Translations under genes and position numbers: made by a program
Shown here: positions 25,972-33,824 of the stretch, piece by piece
Position numbering within the stretch: position 1 is the stretch's first letter
Layout: each line of letters begins with the position of its first letter
Origin: CAIWHR01 sp963709525
Lineage (GTDB): Bacteria > Pseudomonadota > Gammaproteobacteria > Burkholderiales > Casimicrobiaceae
Assembly: GCA_963709525.1 (NCBI GenBank)
Contig: CAVPXB010000005.1
Span: 96,488-160,487, forward strand
Direction of reading: 5' to 3'
Length of the DNA stretch: 64,000 nt
The notes under the pieces: generated by a model
Databases searched by the model: none
What the model was told of the DNA's origin: nothing
The model's input: only the letters and a program-made list of their open reading frames with translations

Positions 25972-27909
25972 ATGAGATTTCCCCACCTCTTCCAACCGGG
26001 TCGGGTAGGCACGATGGAAGTGAAGAACCGGATCATCGGTTCGCCGATGGAGCGGAACTACTGCACTGCGGAGGGCCGGGTGACGCAGCGCTACATCGAC
26101 TATCTCGAGGCGCGAGCGAAGGGCGGCGTCGGGATGATGTACACGGAGGCGACCTACGTCGATCCGCGCGGCAAGGGGCGCGAGTTTCAGGCAGGACTGT
26201 ACGACGACGACCTGATCCCGCAGCTCGCCCGGCTGGTGGCTGCCGTGCATCGTCACGGCGGGCGCGTCGGGCCCGAACTCAATTACGGCGGCCGCGTCGT
26301 GCATCCGGCGACGAGCGGACTCGAGTCGCGAGCACCCTCCGCGGTCGCGTATGCCGGCGCCGGCGGGTACGTGCCGCGGGCGCTCTCGCGCGACGAGATC
26401 GGGCAGCTCGTCGAGCGTTTCGCGGACGCGGCGCGACGCGCGCTCGAGGCCGGGTGCGATTTCGTCGGCATCCACGGCGCGCACGGTTACCTGCTGTCGC
26501 AGTTCATGTCGCCGTATTGCAACAAGCGCGACGACGAGTACGGCGGCGACCTGGCCGGTCGGATGCGTTTCCCCCTCGAAGTGGTGCGCGCGGTCCGCAA
26601 GACGGTCGGCGACGGCATCCCGCTCGTCTACCGCATCTCGGGCGACGAGCACCAGGAGAACGGGATCACACTTGCCCACGTGTGCGCCATCGCCCCGCAC
26701 CTCGTCACTGCCGGAATCGACCTGGTCGACGTGTCGGCCGGGATGTACGAGACCAACTGGTGGATCACGCAGCCGATGGAGATGGCGCAGGGCGTGCTCG
26801 CCCCGCTCGCGCGCGAAGTGAGGAAGCACGTGAACGTCCCCGTCAGCGTGTCGGGGCGCATCACCGACCCAAGTGTGGCCGAGCATCTGATCGAGTCGGG
26901 CACGTCGGACTTCGTGACCATGGGCCGCGCGCTCCACGCGGATCCGGAATTTCCTGCCAAGGCCCGCGACGGCCGGACCGACGAGATCTGCACCTGCATC
27001 GCGTGCAACCAGGGATGCAGCGACATGCACTCCAGGGGAGCAGCGATCGTCTGCCTGGTCAATACGGCCACAGGGCGGGAGCGGGAGTACGCCATCCGTT
27101 CGACGACGAACAGGAAGCGCGTGGTCGTCGTAGGTGGCGGCCCCGCAGGTCTCGAAGCGGCCCGTATCCTCGCGCGGCGGGGACACGACGTTGTCGTCTT
27201 CGAGCGCGACGACGAGCCCGGCGGGCAGCTGATGTTGAGCAAGTTCGTCCCCGGGCGCGAGGAGTTGACGGGGCACCTGCCCTGGCTCGTCGGCGAAGTG
27301 GCGCGCGCCGGCGCCCGGCTCGAGGTGGGTGTCGAGGCGAGCGCCGAGACCGTATTGGCAGAGCATCCGGACATCGTCATCGTTGCGACCGGCTCCTCGC
27401 CCGGCCTGCCCGCGATCCCCGGCATCATGGACAGTCCGGTCGTCGATCCCTACGAAATCCTACGGCGGCCGATCGGCGGCATCAGGCGCGCGCTGGTGCT
27501 GGGCGGTGGCATACGCGGCATCGGCGTGGCGCGCGTGCTGGCGCAGAAGGGTGTCGAGGTCGTGCTGGTGGAGCAGAGCAGGGAGCTCGCAAGCGACATC
27601 GGGACACGTTCGCGGCGCTTCCAGGCCGGTGCACTCGATGAGCTGCCCAAGGTGACGGTCCACACCGGCACGATGGTCGAGGCACTGGGCGAGCACGAGG
27701 CGACGTTGTGGAACGGCACCGAGCGATGGACCGTGGCGGAGATCGACCTGGTCGTCCCCACGCGCACGCTGCTGCCCGTCACCGCGGTCGCCGATGCGCT
27801 CTACGCGCGCGCCCACGGGCCGCAGGTGTACGTGGTCGGCGACTGCACGCAGCCCCGCACCGCGCTCGAGGCGATCCACGACGCCGCGGAACTCGCGCAT
27901 CGACTGTAA
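25972..27909 (+). CDS. Old-yellow-enzyme-type NADH:flavin oxidoreductase (2,4-dienoyl-CoA reductase family)
   Basis: A 645-residue multicofactor reductase. Residues 1-350 are the FMN TIM barrel with the catalytic HGAHGYLLSQFMSP segment. A 4Fe-4S motif follows (CIACNQGC plus a later Cys). The C-terminal half holds an FAD/NAD domain: VVVVGGGPAGLEAAR and a second LVLGGGIRGIGVARVL. Relatives reduce conjugated C=C bonds (dienoyl-CoA, enones, trimethylamine-type). The start at 25972 has a GGGAG site upstream. Its stop overlaps the GntR start by one base (TAATG). The substrate is likely an unsaturated ring or enone intermediate. Confidence 0.88.
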   Translation: MRFPHLFQPGRVGTMEVKNRIIGSPMERNYCTAEGRVTQRYIDYLEARAKGGVGMMYTEATYVDPRGKGREFQAGLYDDDLIPQLARLVAAVHRHGGRVGPELNYGGRVVHPATSGLESRAPSAVAYAGAGGYVPRALSRDEIGQLVERFADAARRALEAGCDFVGIHGAHGYLLSQFMSPYCNKRDDEYGGDLAGRMRFPLEVVRAVRKTVGDGIPLVYRISGDEHQENGITLAHVCAIAPHLVTAGIDLVDVSAGMYETNWWITQPMEMAQGVLAPLAREVRKHVNVPVSVSGRITDPSVAEHLIESGTSDFVTMGRALHADPEFPAKARDGRTDEICTCIACNQGCSDMHSRGAAIVCLVNTATGREREYAIRSTTNRKRVVVVGGGPAGLEAARILARRGHDVVVFERDDEPGGQLMLSKFVPGREELTGHLPWLVGEVARAGARLEVGVEASAETVLAEHPDIVIVATGSSPGLPAIPGIMDSPVVDPYEILRRPIGGIRRALVLGGGIRGIGVARVLAQKGVEVVLVEQSRELASDIGTRSRRFQAGALDELPKVTVHTGTMVEALGEHEATLWNGTERWTVAEIDLVVPTRTLLPVTAVADALYARAHGPQVYVVGDCTQPRTALEAIHDAAELAHRL

Positions 27910-28676
27910 TGAAATCGACTGTATCGCTCACCGCGCAGGTAACGGAGCGGATTCGCCAGGCGATCATCGATGGCGTTCATCCTCTCGGCGAGGCGCTCTC
28001 CGAGCTCAAGCTCGCCGAAGCGCTCGGCGTCAGCCGCACGCCGGTGCGCGATGCCTTGATGGCGCTGGAGATGCAGGGGCTGATCGACATTCGTCCGCAG
28101 GCCGGAAGCTACGTGTTCATGCCGTCCGAGGAAAACGTCGGGGAACTCTGCGAGTTTCGTCGTGTATTGGAACTCATGGCGCTGCGCCTCTGCTTCGCCC
28201 GACGCCGGGCAGAGACGCTGCTGCAATTGCGCCTGGCCTGCGACGCGATGGATCGCGCGAAGGAGGCCGACGACCGGCTCGCCGGTGCCCGCGGCGACTC
28301 TGCTTTCCACGAGGCGATCGCTCAGAACAGCGGCAACGAGTACCTGATCGGCGCGTACAAGCTGGTCTCCGGCCGTGTTGCCGCGCTGCGCACCCACAAC
28401 CTGGCCGGCGCCGACAACCTGCGCGAGAAATCGATGTCCGAGCATCGCGCCATCATGCTGGCCTTCGCGAAGGGCGACCTTGATCGGGCGGAGTCGATCC
28501 TGGACGAACACATTTCGCGGATGCACAGCGGCTTTCGCGCGGCGCGGCGCCGTGACACATCCGGGCGCATCCATGCGCTCGCCGACGACGCGGCGAATTC
28601 CGGCGCTCGCCGCATGATCAAACGTACCGCTGCACCGCCACCGACGAGTCGGCCATTGCGGGAGGACGCCAAATGA
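27909..28676 (+). CDS. GntR-family (FadR/VanR subfamily) transcriptional regulator
   Basis: A 255-residue regulator. The N-terminal winged helix reads LKLAEALGVSRTPVRDALMAL; the C-terminal FCD domain has EFRRVLELMALRLC, FHEAIAQNSGNEYL and EHRAIMLAF with the metal-ligand Asp/His positions of this subfamily. It binds a small carboxylate effector and releases DNA. The ATG overlaps the reductase stop and its own stop overlaps the next start (ATGA), so it is in the middle of a coupled three-gene operon. The palindromes at 25621 and 25814 are its most likely targets. Confidence 0.88.
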   Translation: MKSTVSLTAQVTERIRQAIIDGVHPLGEALSELKLAEALGVSRTPVRDALMALEMQGLIDIRPQAGSYVFMPSEENVGELCEFRRVLELMALRLCFARRRAETLLQLRLACDAMDRAKEADDRLAGARGDSAFHEAIAQNSGNEYLIGAYKLVSGRVAALRTHNLAGADNLREKSMSEHRAIMLAFAKGDLDRAESILDEHISRMHSGFRAARRRDTSGRIHALADDAANSGARRMIKRTAAPPPTSRPLREDAK

Positions 28677-29374
28677 TCGACTCGGGCAGGGCGGCAATGC
28701 TCCTCACCTTCGACGTCGCCGCCGAAGCCATCGCCGAGCACGACGATTGGCACACCCACGAGCACATGCCGGAGCGCCTGGGCATTCCCGGCTTTCTCCG
28801 TGGCAGCCGCTGGCTTGCCAGGTCGGGAGCGCCGCGCTACCTGGTGCTCTACGAGGTGGAGGCGATCGACGTTCTGGAATCCCAGCCCTATCTCGTGCGC
28901 TTGAACAATCCGTCGCCGTGGACGGCCCGGATGATGAAGCGCTACGTCAGCATGCGGCGTGCGCTCTGCAACGTGGTCGCCGGATCCGGTGCCGGAATGG
29001 GGGGAGTCGCCCTGCTCATCCGGTTCGCTCCGGTTGACGGCGGCGCCACTGCCGTAAATGACTGGCTCTTGCAGGCGGTATTGCCGGGGCTCGCCGGACG
29101 TCGCGGCATCGCGAGCGCGCATCTCCTCGTTTCAACGCTCGCGCCACAGATGACTATCGAACAGCGCATCCGCGGCAAGGATGCCGGCCTGCACTCCGCG
29201 CTGATGATCACCGGATACGATGCCGACGCGATTGCGGAGTTGGGCGACAACGAGTTGCAAGCCGGCTCCTTCGTCGCCCACGGGGCGCATGGTGCCGAGC
29301 ATGACTGCGGCATCTACGATCACGTGTACTCGCTCGACCGCCTATCGCAACAGCGACACGCTGCCGTCAAATAG
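28673..29374 (+). CDS. Uncharacterised protein with EthD-like dimeric alpha-beta features
   Basis: A 233-residue soluble protein that I cannot assign firmly. The N-terminal half reads WHTHEHMPERLGIPGFLRGS followed by YLVLYEVE, a pattern seen in small alpha-beta-barrel proteins (EthD or DUF4286-like) that bind or process aromatic and cyclic metabolites. The second half appears to repeat the fold with less conservation. It is the third gene of the reductase-GntR operon (ATGA overlap). Its last 33 bases overlap the convergent TauE gene, so both C-termini are coded by the same DNA. Confidence 0.6.
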   Translation: MIDSGRAAMLLTFDVAAEAIAEHDDWHTHEHMPERLGIPGFLRGSRWLARSGAPRYLVLYEVEAIDVLESQPYLVRLNNPSPWTARMMKRYVSMRRALCNVVAGSGAGMGGVALLIRFAPVDGGATAVNDWLLQAVLPGLAGRRGIASAHLLVSTLAPQMTIEQRIRGKDAGLHSALMITGYDADAIAELGDNELQAGSFVAHGAHGAEHDCGIYDHVYSLDRLSQQRHAAVK

Positions 29375-30103
29375 CAGCTTCACTCCGATGCTCAGCAGCG
29401 CCCAATAGCTGATCCGATAGAAGATCTTCTCGTCCAGCTTGCCTTGAATGATGACGCCGAGCCTGACGCCGACAGGCACAAGCGGCAGCAGCACGAACGC
29501 GGTGGCCAGATTGGTAAGGTCGAGTTGCCCCAGAAAGGCGTAAGGGATGATCTTCGCGTAGTTCGACGCGAAGAAGAACCAAACCGTCGTTCCGACGTAG
29601 ATCTTTCGATCGAGTCTTTGCGGTAACAGATACGCCATGACCGGTGCCCCGCCTGCGTGGGCCACGAAACTGGTCAGCCCGGAGAGACCGGACCACATGA
29701 CACCACGCCGCCATGACGCAGTTGCGGGCGGTCGATTGCGCGCCCAGCCAAAGATGTTGTTGAGTGCGAACGAGACGGCGATGGCACCGATCAGCAGGCG
29801 CATCAGGTCCCGCGGCACCAGGCTGAAGACGAAGAATCCAGCCGTGATCCCGATGGCCAGGCCCGTGAGCAGTATCGGCATGTTGCGCCGGTCGTAGACG
29901 CCGCGGAACGCGTGCAGCCCGAAGAGGTCGATGGCGCACAGGATGGGCAGCATCAGCGCGGCAGCCTGCAGCGGCGAGATGACCAGTGACAGCAGCGGAA
30001 CCGCCATCCCGCTGAACAGGCCGGGAATCCCCGTCTTGGAGATTCCACTCAACAGGACAACGGGAATGGCGATGGCGTAGAAGAGCGGATCGGTGATGAG
30101 CAT
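29342..30103 (-). CDS. TauE/SafE-family membrane permease
   Basis: A 253-residue protein with about eight hydrophobic helices. It has the family motif GISKTGIPGLFSGMAVPLLS in the first helix pair and SGLTSFVAHAGGAPVMAYLL in the second half, the duplicated signature of the TauE/SafE (DUF81) family. These permeases export or take up sulfite, sulfoacetate or other small organic acids. It is convergent with the reductase operon and upstream of the AroD-like genes on the same strand. Its substrate is unknown. Confidence 0.85.
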   Translation of the reverse strand: MLITDPLFYAIAIPVVLLSGISKTGIPGLFSGMAVPLLSLVISPLQAAALMLPILCAIDLFGLHAFRGVYDRRNMPILLTGLAIGITAGFFVFSLVPRDLMRLLIGAIAVSFALNNIFGWARNRPPATASWRRGVMWSGLSGLTSFVAHAGGAPVMAYLLPQRLDRKIYVGTTVWFFFASNYAKIIPYAFLGQLDLTNLATAFVLLPLVPVGVRLGVIIQGKLDEKIFYRISYWALLSIGVKLLFDGSVSLLR

Positions 30104-30126
30104 AGCGGTGCGCAGCAGGGGCGCAA

Positions 30127-30138
30127 TTGATCCGGCAC
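30127..30138 (+). repeat. Solo TTGATCCGGCAC repeat end
   Basis: Only the 12-base terminal sequence and a few following bases (GATGAAGTCCGG) are present, between TauE and the AroD-like gene, without the internal palindrome. It may be the scar of a lost element. Confidence 0.45.
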
Positions 30139-30181
30139 GATGAAGTCCGGAAAGGTCGAGTCTGACCCTGCCATTTCACGT

Positions 30182-30979
30182 TCAGAACATCTCCCCGCCG
30201 CGGGACCGGCGGAGGATGTCGTAGATCGTGACCAGGTCGCCGATCGGGATCTGTCCGGGCGCCGACGCCGACTCGCCGACGGCGAAGGAGAGCCACGAGC
30301 CGAACAGGCCGCCGACCATCCGCGTCACCGACCCGAGCGGCCCCAACGATATGCTGATGAGTGGGATGCGCGCCTTGTCGTCGGCCTCGGCGGTCGCCGC
30401 GAGCAGACGCAGCACGTCGGCGCGGTTGCGTGGCATGACTTGGACCATCGCCACGTCGGCGCCGAGCCGCTCGGCCTCGAAAAACCGGTCGACGAGGTAG
30501 TCGTGCCCCGGCGTGTAGCTGACGTTGTGATAGGACAGGATGAGCTTGACGTCGTGCTGCTTCGTGCATTCGCGCACGCGGGTGAGGTGCCCGGGATCGT
30601 TGCACATCTCGAAATCGATGAAGTCGACGAGTCTGGTCGCCGCCACGGCCGCGTAGAGCTCGACGACCTCCTCTTCGCCGATCGCGATCCGCTCGCCACC
30701 CTCCTTCTCCGCGCGGCGGGTGAATATGATCGGGCGCTTGCCGACGATGTCCCGCAGCGCGCGCGCCGTCTCGATCACCGCGTCGGGGTTGCCGATCGGT
30801 TTGAAGAAATCGACGCGCCACTCGACGAGGTCCGGCTTTTGCGCGATGACCTTCGTGGCTTCCGCGAGCACGCGTTCACGCGTCCTTCCGACCAGCGGCG
30901 TGCAGAGCAGCGGGGTTTCGCCGCCCAGCTTCCTGCCGCGTGCGTCGATCGCCTTGATGTTTTTTTTCATTTCATGCAC
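30182..30979 (-). CDS. Type I 3-dehydroquinate-dehydratase-like protein lacking the Schiff-base lysine
   Basis: A 265-residue AroD-fold protein. Most active-site residues of type I dehydroquinase are in place: Glu53 and Arg55 in VEWRVDFF, His151 in LSYHN, Arg220 in SVTRMVGG and Gln243 in APGQIP. The lysine that forms the imine with dehydroquinate should be in the segment AMVQVMP; it is Met178 (codon ATG, 30446-30448). The sister gene at 35427 has Lys there. So it cannot use the normal mechanism. It may be inactive or do another reaction or binding role. It precedes a TIM-barrel and a ThDP-enzyme gene and is last in that run. Confidence 0.85.
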   Translation of the reverse strand: MHEMKKNIKAIDARGRKLGGETPLLCTPLVGRTRERVLAEATKVIAQKPDLVEWRVDFFKPIGNPDAVIETARALRDIVGKRPIIFTRRAEKEGGERIAIGEEEVVELYAAVAATRLVDFIDFEMCNDPGHLTRVRECTKQHDVKLILSYHNVSYTPGHDYLVDRFFEAERLGADVAMVQVMPRNRADVLRLLAATAEADDKARIPLISISLGPLGSVTRMVGGLFGSWLSFAVGESASAPGQIPIGDLVTIYDILRRSRGGEMF

Positions 30980-30984
30980 TCCGT

Positions 30985-31872
30985 CTATTGGGTGGCGACA
31001 GCGCGACGATTCCCGGTCGCTGTACGTCCGGCACGGTGCTTGTCGCGGGCACTCTTGTCACCAGTGCTGCTGGCCAGATACGCCTTCAGCGTCTCGAGGC
31101 ATCGCGTCGCGTGCTCGGCATAGCCGACCTCCTCGTGCCGCTCCTTGTTGGGCAACTCGATCGAGTACACGCAGTGCGGGATGTGCGCGAGGATGCCCCC
31201 GACGTCGATGCCACCCTCGCCGACGTACAGGCGCGCCTCGCGCAGGATGCGGATCATCTCGGCGCGTTCGGTCGGGATTTCGGCCGGCGCGTCGCACAGA
31301 TGCGCGAAGTGGAACCACTCGCGCGGCAGGGCGTCGAGATCGGCCGGGTTGTCGTGGGCACGATGGAAGTGGTGCATGTCGACCATCAGCCCTGCGTTGC
31401 TCCGCTTGACGGTGCGCAACACGTCGACCGCCTGCGCCAGGTTGGCCACGGCGGCGATCGGGACGTACTCGAGATCCACCGTCAGACCGAAGGGCTTGGC
31501 GAGGTCGCAGATCTCGCCGAATTTCTCGATGTAGAACTCGCGCTCGCCGCCCCAGATGCTCGACAGGACGGCCTTGGCGCCGAGTTCGGCCGCCACTTCC
31601 ATCGCCGGCAGGTATTTCGAGGGATGGAGGCCTTCGTAGACGCGGGCCAACTCGATGTCGTGGACACGGACGCCGGTCGACGCGAGCGCTGCCTTCGTCT
31701 GTTTCAGCATCTGCGGGTTGTCGGCCAGCGCGTAGTTGGGCTCGTTGGGCAGCCCCATGAAGATGGGGCGGATGCTCACGTAGTCGTAACCGGCACGCGC
31801 CGCGACGTAGGTCATCTCCGGCGGCGGGCAACCCAGTACCGTCAGGTGGGCCAGCGAAAATTCCTGTTTCAT
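30985..31872 (-). CDS. Sugar-phosphate-isomerase-like TIM-barrel protein
   Basis: A 295-residue xylose-isomerase-like TIM barrel: SLAHLTVLGCPP at the start, DIELARVYEG, GLTVDLEYVPIAAV with a metal-site Glu, GLMVDMHHFHRAHD with metal-site Asp and His, and LCDAPAEIP. The start at 31872 is set by AAGGAG about 10 bases upstream; an ATG at 31893 lies before that site. It ends five bases before the AroD-like start. Members include dehydroshikimate dehydratases and inosose dehydratases; with a ThDP enzyme next to it, an inositol-like (IolE/IolI) role is a good alternative to a quinate role. Confidence 0.82.
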   Translation of the reverse strand: MKQEFSLAHLTVLGCPPPEMTYVAARAGYDYVSIRPIFMGLPNEPNYALADNPQMLKQTKAALASTGVRVHDIELARVYEGLHPSKYLPAMEVAAELGAKAVLSSIWGGEREFYIEKFGEICDLAKPFGLTVDLEYVPIAAVANLAQAVDVLRTVKRSNAGLMVDMHHFHRAHDNPADLDALPREWFHFAHLCDAPAEIPTERAEMIRILREARLYVGEGGIDVGGILAHIPHCVYSIELPNKERHEEVGYAEHATRCLETLKAYLASSTGDKSARDKHRAGRTATGNRRAVATQ

Positions 31873-31980
31873 GGTGTGCGAACTCCTTTGCATTCATGCT
31901 CGCGCAGCGTCGCCGCGCGAGCTTCCGTCAAGACCGTGGCCGCCTTGCGGCGGCGGTCGCGGCGCCTTCGTCCGCCGGCG

Positions 31981-33747
31981 TCAATCGCCGGTGCTCACGT
32001 GATGAACCTTCTTGCCCGGCGAGTAGATGTCCATGATGTTCCAGTGCCCCGCGGTGGGCACCGGCTCGTTTTTCATGTAGACGTCGAGCACGACCGGCTT
32101 GTTCATCTTGATCGCCTTCTCCAGCGCCGGCTTGAACTCGGCGGCGGAACCGACCTTGATGCCCTCGACGCCGTAGGCCCGCGCGATCGCCGCATAGTCG
32201 GGCGAATAGGTCTTGCCGTCCTTCTCGAACACCGTGGCGAACGTGGTGCCGTAGTGCGCCAGCTCGAGGCCGGCGATGGTGCCGAAGGCGTGGTTGTTCA
32301 TGATCACCCACACCACCGCGATGTCGTCCGCGAACGCGGTGGCGAGCGCCGCCGGGTTCTGGCCGAAGCCGCCGTCGCCGATCAGCGCGACGACGACCTT
32401 GCCGGGCTTGGCGACCTTTGCACCGAGTGCTGCCGGCGAGCCGAAGCCCATGGTCGCAAAGCCGCCCGGGGTGAGGACGCTGCCCGGGGTGTAGACCGGG
32501 TACTGCTGGGCCATGCCGTTCTTGTTCCAGCCCACGTCGGTGCACAGGATGGCGTTGCGCGGCAGTACCGCGCGCAGATCGGCGAGGATGCGCTCGGGCC
32601 GCATCGGCCAGGCGTCGCTCTCCATCGCCTTCTTGTTCCCGGCGACGAAGGTCTTGCGGTTCTTCGCCATCTCGGCCAGCAGCTTCGGCCGCTCGATCCC
32701 GTCCGGCACCAGTCTGCGCGCGACGCGATTGAGCACCGTGAGCGCCGACTTCAGATCCGCGACCGCGCCGATCGCCACCGGGTAGTTGCGCCCGATCTCG
32801 GCCGGGTCGATGTCGATGTGGATGAGCCGGGTCGGCGGGAAGTTGAAGGTGTACTTGGTCTCCCACGAGCTGCAGTCGGCTTCGGAGAAACGGGTGCCCA
32901 ATGCCAGGATCCAGTCGGCGGCCTTGCACTTGTCGTTGATGAACTTGGTGCCCCAGAACCCGGTCATGCCCAGGATCAGCGGGTTGTCGTCGGGGAGCGC
33001 GCCCTTGCCCATCAACGTGTGCGCAACGGGCAGCGATAGGTGCTCGGCCAACTCGCGCATCTCCTCGGCCGCGTCGGCCAGCAATACGCCGCCGCCCACG
33101 TAGAGCAGCGGGGTCTTCGCGGCCAGCAGCTGCCTGATAATCCTCTCGGCGGTCGCCTCGTCGAGCGACGGCTTGGCCAGCGCCCGGGTGTTGGCGAGCT
33201 GGCGCTTGAACAGCGCGGCGTCGATCTCCTTGGAGAAGATGTCCATCGGGACGTCGACCAGCACCGGGCCCGGGCGGCCGCTCTCGGCCAGCTGGAATGC
33301 CTTCTCGATGATCTCCGGGAACAGGTGCGGCGAGTCCACGCGCCACGCGCGCTTGACGAAGGGCCGGTAGATCTCGTACTGCGACGCGTCGGCGTGCAGG
33401 TTCACTTCCTGATGCGGGTGTTTGCCGTAGTAGTGCGTCGGCACGTCGCCCGCGATCACCACCATCGGGATCGAGTCGAGCGCGGCATTGGCCACGCCGG
33501 TGGCGGCGTTGGTGAGTCCGGGCGACAGGTGCGTCAGCAGCACCGACGCCTTCCCGGTGGCGCGCGCATAGCCATCGGCAGCGTGGGCGGCGATCTGCTC
33601 GTGCCGGGTGTTGATGAACTTGATCTTCTTGCTCTTCGACAGCGCGGCCAGCACCGCAATGTTGGTGTGGCCACACAGGCCGAAGATGTGCTCGACGCCG
33701 CGGGCCTCGAGGTACTTGACGAGCAGGTTGGCGATCTGGTCTTTCAC
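31981..33747 (-). CDS. Thiamine-diphosphate-dependent enzyme, acetolactate-synthase-like
   Basis: A 588-residue ThDP enzyme of the ALS/IolD superfamily. Catalytic Glu50 is in TRHEQIAAHAADGYAR, and the ThDP-Mg motif begins GDGGFGQNPAA and ends with VIMNN. The N-terminal GLCGHTNI differs from the FGYPGG of true acetolactate synthases, and the Xsc (sulfoacetaldehyde) pattern is absent. Members make or break C-C bonds next to a carbonyl; IolD and cyclohexane-1,2-dione hydrolase use this chemistry to open rings. The start is GTG 33747 with AGGAGA eight bases upstream. A CoA-acylating aldehyde dehydrogenase is upstream on the same strand. Confidence 0.82.
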   Translation of the reverse strand: MKDQIANLLVKYLEARGVEHIFGLCGHTNIAVLAALSKSKKIKFINTRHEQIAAHAADGYARATGKASVLLTHLSPGLTNAATGVANAALDSIPMVVIAGDVPTHYYGKHPHQEVNLHADASQYEIYRPFVKRAWRVDSPHLFPEIIEKAFQLAESGRPGPVLVDVPMDIFSKEIDAALFKRQLANTRALAKPSLDEATAERIIRQLLAAKTPLLYVGGGVLLADAAEEMRELAEHLSLPVAHTLMGKGALPDDNPLILGMTGFWGTKFINDKCKAADWILALGTRFSEADCSSWETKYTFNFPPTRLIHIDIDPAEIGRNYPVAIGAVADLKSALTVLNRVARRLVPDGIERPKLLAEMAKNRKTFVAGNKKAMESDAWPMRPERILADLRAVLPRNAILCTDVGWNKNGMAQQYPVYTPGSVLTPGGFATMGFGSPAALGAKVAKPGKVVVALIGDGGFGQNPAALATAFADDIAVVWVIMNNHAFGTIAGLELAHYGTTFATVFEKDGKTYSPDYAAIARAYGVEGIKVGSAAEFKPALEKAIKMNKPVVLDVYMKNEPVPTAGHWNIMDIYSPGKKVHHVSTGD

Positions 33748-33824
33748 TTTCGTTCTCCTCGGTGGCTCGGCCTTTGCCGGCCACGCTGGGTTGTCGATTC
33801 AGTCGGCGGCGCCTCGCCCGGACA

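Noticed and set aside
31981..33747. ThDP enzyme as sulfoacetaldehyde acetyltransferase (Xsc) beside SauS and a TauE permease
   Set aside because: The Xsc-specific sequence around the ThDP glutamate and the substrate loop is absent, and no phosphotransacetylase or sulfonate gene is nearby. A sulfoacetaldehyde role for the dehydrogenase remains only an option.
31928..33784. A 618-codon minus-strand frame overlapping the ThDP enzyme
   Set aside because: Arg/Gly-rich out-of-frame shadow of the conserved ThDP enzyme.
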